This document shows positions 40,486 to 45,846 of a stretch of 45,846 nucleotides of DNA, piece by piece. Below the pieces are notes generated by a model, which was not told the DNA's origin, searched no databases, and saw only the letters and a list, made by a program, of their open reading frames with translations. A program made the position numbers and the translations under genes. Origin of the DNA: Phlegmacium glaucopus (lineage: Eukaryota > Basidiomycota > Agaricomycetes > Agaricales > Cortinariaceae); NCBI GenBank assembly GCA_015039465.1, contig MU130695.1, positions 818,354 to 864,199 on the forward strand, in the 5' to 3' direction. The first letter of the stretch is position 1. Each line of letters opens with the position of its first letter.

Positions 40486-41838
40486 TAACTGTCAATCATT
40501 CACGTTCTGGTAGAACTAGACGGAACTGAGATCGAATGAGAAAAGTGTCCTTCATTCACGTTCCGGTAGAACTAGTCGGAACTGATGTCGATTTGAACAC
40601 CAACTGTTCTAAGGCCATTTACGTCGTGAGCTAGACGTAGATGGGAACTGCAGATCGAATGAGAAAACTGTCCTTCATTCACGTTCTGGTAGAGACTAGA
40701 GACGAGAACTGAGATCGAATGAGAAAACTGTCAACCATGAAATGGAGATCGAAATGAGAAAACTATCCTACATCCACGTTCCGGTAGAACTAGACGGAAC
40801 TGTGACCGAATGAAGAAACTGTCCTACATTCACGTTCTGGTCGAACGGAACTGAGATCGAATGAGAAAAATGTCAGACACTCACGTTCTAGTAGAACCAG
40901 ATGGAACTGAGATTGAATGGGAAAACTATCAAACATTCACGTTTTGGTAGAACTAGACGGAACTGAGATGGAATGAGAAAACTGTCCCTCATTCAGTTTC
41001 TGGTAGAACTAGACGGAACTGAGATCGAATGAGAAACTGTCAACCATTCACGTTCTGGTAGAACTAAACGGAACTGAGATCAAATGAGGTAACTGTCTTA
41101 CATTTACGTTCTGGTATAACTAGACGTAACTGATCGAATGAGGAAACTGTCTTACATTTACGTTCTGACAGAACTAAGACGAAACTGAGATTGAATGAGA
41201 AAACTGTCAGACATTCACGTTACGGTAGAACTAGACGAAACTGAGATCGAATGAGAAAACTGTCAGACATTCACGTTATGGTAGAACTAAACGTAATTAA
41301 TATAATGAGAAAACTGTCAACCATTCACGTTCTGGTAGAACTAGACGGGACTTAGATGGAATGAGAAAACTGTCAGACATTCACGTTCTGGTAGAACTAG
41401 ACGGTATAAGACGGAACTGAGATCGAATGAGAAAACTGTCAGCCATTCACGTTCTCTTAGAAGTAGATGGAATGGAGATCGAATGAGAAACTGTCAACCA
41501 TTCACAACCTAGTAGAACTAGAAGGAACTGAGATCGAGTGAGAAAACTGTCAACCATTCACGTTCTGGTAGAACTAGACGGAACTGAGATCGAATGAGAA
41601 AACTGTCAACCATTCACGTTCTGGTAGAACTAGACGGAACTGAGATCGAGTGAGAAAACTGTCAACCATTCACGTTCTGGTAGAACTAGACGGAACAAAG
41701 ATCGAAATAAGAAAACTGTCGTACACTCACATTCTGGTAGAACTTGACGGAACAGAGATCGAAATGAGGAAACTGTCCTACATTCACGTTCCGACAGAAT
41801 TAGACAGAACTGGGAGGAATGAGAAAACTGTCTTACAT
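40486..41838. repeat. Array of about 25 intron-like units (about 56 bp) separated by single codons
   Basis: In the file the unit is a minisatellite around GTCAACCATTCACGTTCTGG. The segment is reversed, so the true minus strand is the complement of the file read left to right. It reads CTTACTCTTTTGACAG, then 3 nt, then GTAAGTGCAAGACCATCTTG, then about 30 nt to the next CTTAC. Each unit is thus a complete intron (GTAAGT, CTTAC branch, CAG; about 53 nt) plus a codon. The codons vary (TTA, GAA, TTG, GAT, TCT, TTT, GGA, AAT, TCG, CAT), with no stop in about 25 units, while the introns stay similar. A few units are damaged (near 40600 and 40740). It flows into the exons at 33785-33225 once GyA-2 is removed. 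Confidence 0.7.
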
Positions 41839-41843
41839 TCACG

Positions 41844-42173
41844 ACAATGCCGCTGATATTCGAACGTGAGCGCAAGCCACGACCCGGCTATCTGGTTTAT
41901 TGATCCCTGACAACATGTCAACGTTAGCATAAGTTGTTCAACTCTGATCCCTGTCGTTCAAGACTCGTTCGACACATCTAATTCTGACATCCTTATGTTT
42001 CCAGATTTGATCCCTAGTACCGATACCCATACCGAGAATATATGATTCCCCAGCTCAGTCTCTATTCCCTTACCAGGCACGACCCTCATACTCAGCCATG
42101 CTCAGTCTCTATCTCCCTTGCCTTCGCTATCGATTTATATCATGTACCTTCCAAGTCCCGTTTCCCATTCATC

Positions 42174-42174
<1 letters not shown>
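41844..42174. repeat. GyA-2 3' LTR, remaining 331 bp, string-reversed
   Basis: Backwards from 42174: CCTACTTACCCTTTGCCC and onward, ending GTCGCCGTAACA at 41844, then GCACT (41843-41839). It is the same sequence as 33891-34221 except for a few substitutions. Confidence 0.95.

Positions 42175-42210
<36 letters not shown>
42175..42210. other. A-run of 36, probable assembly gap or intron T-tract
   Basis: It marks the end of reversed segment 2. On the minus strand it lies between a branch-like CCTTACTA (from 42211 on) and the first acceptor ATTGACAG. Part of it may be a genuine polypyrimidine tract and part filler. Confidence 0.5.
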
Positions 42211-42212
<2 letters not shown>

Positions 42213-42424
42213 GTAAGGCTGAGAAGGCTGCTATAAGGTTTGTGGAATGGTGTGGAAGCAGTATTGTTGATAAGGAAACAGTAGTGAAAGGGTGATAGTC
42301 AGTCGTGTGGTCGGTACCTAATAGGTGGGTTCTTACGTCCTAGGAAAGGCCCTCGTCTTGTGTCGTGAATATAAATATAAGATATAAAGCCAACGTTAAG
42401 AGAATATATAAATTTCATGAGCTT
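42211..42424. other. Short unassigned stretch
   Basis: Just right of the A-run, TAGTAAGGCTGAGAAGG resembles the array unit (AGTAAGCTAGAGTCAAGG), so the array gene may extend here. Nothing else is recognised. Confidence 0.4.
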
Positions 42425-43111
42425 TGAACATACAAAAGGGAGTCAAGTTTGTAGTTGAATCAGGGGGAGGAGAACAAAAAGGAGATTCAGTGACTCCAGA
42501 AGGCTGAATAATGAAGAAGAAGGCAAGGCTTTAGTCCTGTGGAATCCTCGACCCGCCGTGTCGTGTATGCGACTCCGGTTGCAGGAAAGGCCCAATGACA
42601 AGGCCAAGGCAAGGCCTCATTGAGGCTGCACTGAAGAGGAAACGAAATTTGAATTGTCTTTCCCTTAATCCACGCTTTTATTGGTTAAGTACTTGGGAGT
42701 CTAATTAGACTAATATAACTATCTGGTTGACATGACTTCTTCTCTCATGGACGGAGACTTCCTTTTCGACCTCTCTTATACATTCATAAAGAAGAAGTAA
42801 ATGATTACGATAAGTAGATTAAAATAAAGGTCTTTTTTATGACCACTAGTACAAGTAAACTGAGGCATACTTAAAGTTAATAGAAGAGTATAATATTATA
42901 TATAATTAAATAAGATATTATATCCTGACTCGCCTGAGAGTTTCTCTCAAGACGAAGTATAGTCGGAGGAACCGGAATGTCACGGAGAAGTCTTGGAGTT
43001 GAACATAGAAGGAGTAGTTCGGGATATAAGGGAAGGCACTGTACGGAGTATGGACTACCGGAAACAGCTCCGATGGAGCTGGACCGGAGTAACGTATGAC
43101 GGAATGTAACA
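42425..43111 (-). repeat. GyB-2 3' LTR (diverged subtype)
   Basis: On the minus strand it begins TGTTACATTCCGTCATACG at 43111, as in GyB-1, and stays similar for about 150 bp, then diverges. The far end is uncertain; GACTCCCTTTTG...TGTTCA at 42425 resembles the GyB LTR end. A purine tract (GACAGGGAGG on the minus strand) sits just upstream of the LTR start. Confidence 0.65.
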
Positions 43112-43144
43112 GTACCTCCCTGTCAAGGCCGAGACCCTCGAGGC

Positions 43145-43181
43145 CACGTGATGGTCCGTGCGAGGTTTCCGTGGTATAAAG
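43145..43181 (+). promoter_or_regulatory. Promoter of the GyB-2 antisense gene
   Basis: A CACGTG box (about 43145-43150) and GGTATAAAG (43173-43181), 75-80 bp before the ATG. GyB-1 has the same elements at the same spacing. Confidence 0.65.
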
Positions 43182-43254
43182 ACTGTCGGTGACTGGGGTT
43201 GATTCCTCACTTCGGCAACCTCACACAAAACCACATCCTCTACAACAAAAAATC

Positions 43255-44293
43255 ATGAACACCAACAACAACGCCGGCTCCTCCCAACAGGCTAAGTTGG
43301 AAGAAGCCCGGGCTCGAATCCGGAGCAAGCGGGAGGCGGAGGAACCTGCGCGGGAGGCGGAGGAGAAGGAGTTGATGGAGTTGGAGGCAGCGGCAGCTGC
43401 AGAGCAGCGGGCGCGGGAGGAGGAGAAGCGGAGAGCGGAGGAGGAGAGGAAGAGAGTAGAGGCGGAGCAGAGGAGTAGAGCGGAGCAGCAGCGGAAGCTG
43501 CTGGAGATGCAGCAGGCTCGGAAAGAAGAAGAGCGGAGGAGGAGAGAGGCGGAGGTCATCCACCTGGATGATGACGAAGTAGAAGAAGAAGCGGAAAACA
43601 ACGGAACGGAGCCGGGGCCCAGCGTCCCTAAAAAACGAAAAATAAATGACAAGGTAAGTGGTTCTTTGAAAAGAAAAGGAAAGTAATACTAATGCAAAAT
43701 CATAGGAAGTAGCTCCGACCATGGAGGAGAACCGGCCGGCCTGCGCCCAATGCACGGGCGCGGGCACAATGTGCCACGGAAAGACGCGGGGGCCCGGATG
43801 CTGGCGGTGCTACCAGCTGAAGAAGGGTTGCAGCTTAGTCGGAGGGAAGAAGAGAGTGGTGGCAGTGGAGATGCCAGCGGAGAGGGTCGGGGGAAAAGGA
43901 AAAGGGAAAGGAAAGGCAAAAGAGGTAGCGGAAGCGGAGACGGAAGGGACGGAGAGGATAGCGGAGGCGCTGGAGGCGATAGGAGGGTGGTTGAAGAAGA
44001 TCGCGGAGACGCAGGTGGAGATCAAGTTGGCGATGGAGGTGCGGATGCGGAGGGAGTTCGAGAAGGAGAGACGGGAAGAGGAAAGACGGAAGGAGGAGTT
44101 GAAGCAGAAGGCGGTGACGAGAGCGGAGAAGGGAGTGGAAATGGGGGTGCCAGTGGAGACGCAGGAAAAGGAGGCGGATGACGGGGAGGAGTCGGAGGAA
44201 GTGGAAGGAAGATTGGAAGCGGAGACGGAGAGGACGGAAGGAGAGGAGGAAGAAGGGATGGAAGGGATTGAAGAAGTAGAAGGAGTAGAATAA
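43255..44293 (+). CDS. Antisense gene of GyB-2: Zn2Cys6-type coiled-coil protein, intact
   Basis: Two exons: 43255-43653 (133 codons) and 43706-44293. The intron 43654-43705 is 52 nt, with GTAAGT and CATAG borders and phase 0. Total 328 aa. Residues 1-25: MNTNNNAGSSQQAKLEEARA and on. A long Glu/Arg/Ala coiled coil then runs to about residue 100. An acidic patch (HLDDDEVEEEAE) and a basic, NLS-like PKKRKI follow. The cysteine cluster (about 140-180) has Zn(II)2Cys6 spacing: CAQC, CHGKTRGPGC, WRC, YQLKKGC. The C-terminus is again Glu-rich. Zn2Cys6 proteins are fungal DNA-binding regulators; a role here is inferred only. It lies opposite to pol, between pol and the 3' LTR, with its own TATA box. 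Confidence 0.85.
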
Positions 44294-44519
44294 AAAGTAA
44301 AAAATAATTGTATATAATTTTTTCTTGTTATTTTTGTGTTTTCTTTATAAAGAATAGTTTTCTTGAGCTTTGTTTTGTGAAACAGAAGAGTAAGATAACG
44401 GAAAGGAACAGAACGGAAAAATGACTTTGTTTTGTGAAACGGAAAAGTAAGATGACGGAAAGGAAATGGAAAAGACATGGAAAGGCACGGAAAAAACAAG
44501 GAAAGAGACGGAAAAGGAA

Positions 44520-45846
44520 TCAAGAGAGCGGAAGAGGTCCGGGTTTAGCCAGATAACTCTGGTGGAAATCAGCAACAAGTTCGGACGCGTGTCCTAGTTC
44601 ATTAGCTGGTAACCAGGAAGTTTCTTCGTCGGTACCTTCATAGCCAGACCACTTGACTAGGTACAGAAGTTTGCATACACGTCGTCTGTTGTCCAATTTA
44701 GAGTCCAGAATCTCGGAGACCTCAAATTCCTGTTCTCCGTCAATGACGACTGGAGGAGGCGGAGGTTGAGTGCGTTCCGGAATAGTGTTCGGAACGGAGG
44801 GCTCTAGCATGGAAACATGGAAGACGGGATGGACGGCACGCATGTTGTCGGGAAGACGAAGGGTCCAGGACAGGGGACCTGCCTGAGCAATGATCTCATA
44901 CGGACCAAGATACTTCTCGGAGAGTTTCTTTGAAGGTCTGGTCGTACGGAAGAATTGTGCTTTGACAAAGGCCCGATCTCCAACCTTGAAGTCCGGAGGA
45001 GGAATCCAACGCTTGTCCGCAGAACGTTGGTATTGTTCCTGGGAAGTGAGGATAGCTTTTCGGAGTTCCTCGTGGAGTTCGTTAAGGTCCGTAACGTACT
45101 TGTGAGCACGGGAGGAGACAAGGTCGTATTCCGGATGGATAGTGATAGCCGGATCGTAGCCTTTGTTGGCGAAGAACGGAGATACACCGGTAGTGGCACT
45201 CGGAGTATTGTTGTAGGAGAATTCCGCTAATGGGAGAAGTGAACTCCAGTTGTCTTGCTGATAATTGCAGTAGATGCGGATGTATTGTTCCAAGGTCTGG
45301 TTGACTCATTCCGTTTGTCCGTCACCTTCCGGGTGGTATCCGGAGGTGAAGTGCAACTTCATGTCAAGGGCTTTTCCGAGGGATCTGAAGAAGTGAGATA
45401 CAAACTCGGAACCGCGGTCGGAGGTTACATGGGACGGAACACCGTGCTTGGAAAACACGTGGATGACAAATAGTTCAGCAAGTTGAGCGGAAGTGATGGT
45501 GTCGTATGTGGGGATGAAAATGGATTGTTTCGTGAAACGGTCTACTACGACCAAGACCGCAGTGAAACCTTCGGAGTCCGGAAGGTGTTCAATGAAATCC
45601 ATGGAGATGGAGTCCCAAGGACGGGACGGAACAGGGAGTTGTCGGAGTAAGCCGAATGGTTTATGACGTTTGGCTTTGGACCGAGAACAGGTGGTGCAAG
45701 TCCTACAATAGTCAGTGACAAAAACACGAACACTGGGCCAAGTATATTCTCGACGGATAACCGCAAGAGTTCTATTGACACCAAAATGTCCGGAGACGGG
45801 ATGGTCATGATAATAACGAAGGACACGGAGACGAAGATCTCCGGAA
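44520..45846 (-). pseudogene. GyB-2 pol: integrase and chromodomain (cut by window edge)
   Basis: From the edge: zinc-domain end (YCRTCTTCSR), then the catalytic core MDFIEHLPDSEGFTAVLVVV with DRF, VTSDRGSEF and YHPEGDGQTE. The catalytic D, D are intact and the Glu region is kept. TGA at about 45306-45308 interrupts TE*VNQTLEQ. Then EFSYNNTPSATTGVSPFFA, KYLGPYEIIAQAGPLSWTLR, and the chromodomain EFEVSEILDSKLDN / LLYLVKWSGYEGTDEETSWL. It stops at 44520-44522 after PLPLS. It is better preserved than GyB-1. Confidence 0.92.

Larger units (their letters stand above)
40486..42174. other. String-reversed (uncomplemented) segment 2
   Basis: Read from 42174 down to 40486, without complementing, it continues the LTR from exactly where 40485 stops. 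It then gives the GCACT duplication, then an intron-like tandem array. See findings. Confidence 0.95.

Noticed and set aside
40486..41838. CRISPR-like array
   Set aside because: The units are contiguous with no spacers between repeats, the host is a eukaryote, and the conserved borders are splice sites.
41630..42295. Reading frames such as 41650-41856 and 42042-42236 with a poly-Lys stretch
   Set aside because: They come from translating a string-reversed block and an A-run; none is a real protein.
1..45846. tRNA or rRNA genes
   Set aside because: I found no cloverleaf with conserved A and B boxes and no rRNA-like sequence by eye; a tRNAscan run would settle it.

Overview
The window looks like repeat-dense DNA from a filamentous fungus, most likely an Agaricomycete basidiomycete. 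Evidence: chromodomain Ty3/Gypsy elements, hAT transposase pieces, a BTB/POZ domain of basidiomycete type, a drug/H+-antiporter-type MFS gene, and 50-65 nt introns of the GTAAGT...CTNAC...CAG form. Almost everything is transposon. Family names used here are mine. GyA is a chromodomain Gypsy element with 436-438 bp LTRs, present at 5360-13845 (minus) and from 33786 (plus). GyB is a chromodomain Gypsy element with LTRs of about 580 bp, present at 4566-27054 (plus) and 42425-45846 (minus, cut by the window edge). K13 is a 1.3-kb LTR-like element with no protein (four copies). E15 and D700 are solo-LTR-like elements. A TRIM with 162-bp LTRs, a 408-bp solo LTR and a 190-bp solo LTR complete the set.

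Layout. 1-673 is part of an E15 copy. 1671-2256 is a fold-back (inverted-repeat) element. 2388-3718 is K13. 3719-4565 and 27055-27590 are the two halves of one decayed MFS transporter gene. They are separated by the 22.5-kb nest 4566-27054: a GyB copy flanked by ACAGG target duplications. Its 5' LTR holds D700, D700 holds the whole GyA-1 element, and GyA-1 holds a solo LTR. Its gag holds E15 and K13, its pol holds a second K13 (itself carrying a solo LTR), and its 3' LTR holds the TRIM. At nearly every junction, removing the insert plus one target duplication restores the reading frame. 28059-28397 is the start of a hAT-type reading frame. 28555-31776 makes sense only when the string is read backwards without complementing: it then encodes a spliced hAT transposase interrupted by K13. 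32782-33785 is the 3' end of an unusual gene on the minus strand. GyA-2 follows (33786-40485). 40486-42174 is a second backwards, uncomplemented block. It contains the rest of the GyA-2 3' LTR, to the base, and an array of about 25 intron-like units separated by single codons. 42425-45846 is GyB-2.

What stands out biologically. (1) The array of about 25 intron-like units, each followed by a 3-nt exon, appears to belong to one gene that continues at 33785-32782 and was split by GyA-2. (2) GyB carries an antisense, intron-containing gene for a Zn2Cys6-type protein with its own TATA box, in both copies. (3) GyA carries two extra sense reading frames after pol: a zinc-knuckle protein and a BTB/POZ protein. 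(4) GyA has the hallmarks of Tf1-type self-priming. (5) Several families insert into 4-bp CCGN targets. CGA-to-TGA changes account for many of the broken frames, which suggests methylation or RIP-like deamination.

Data quality. Two segments are string-reversed, which no known biological process produces. Three long A-runs (26, 26 and 36 nt) look like assembly gaps written as A. Coordinates and strands inside 28555-31776 and 40486-42174 refer to the file as given. Strand '.' is used there because neither strand of the file carries the gene.
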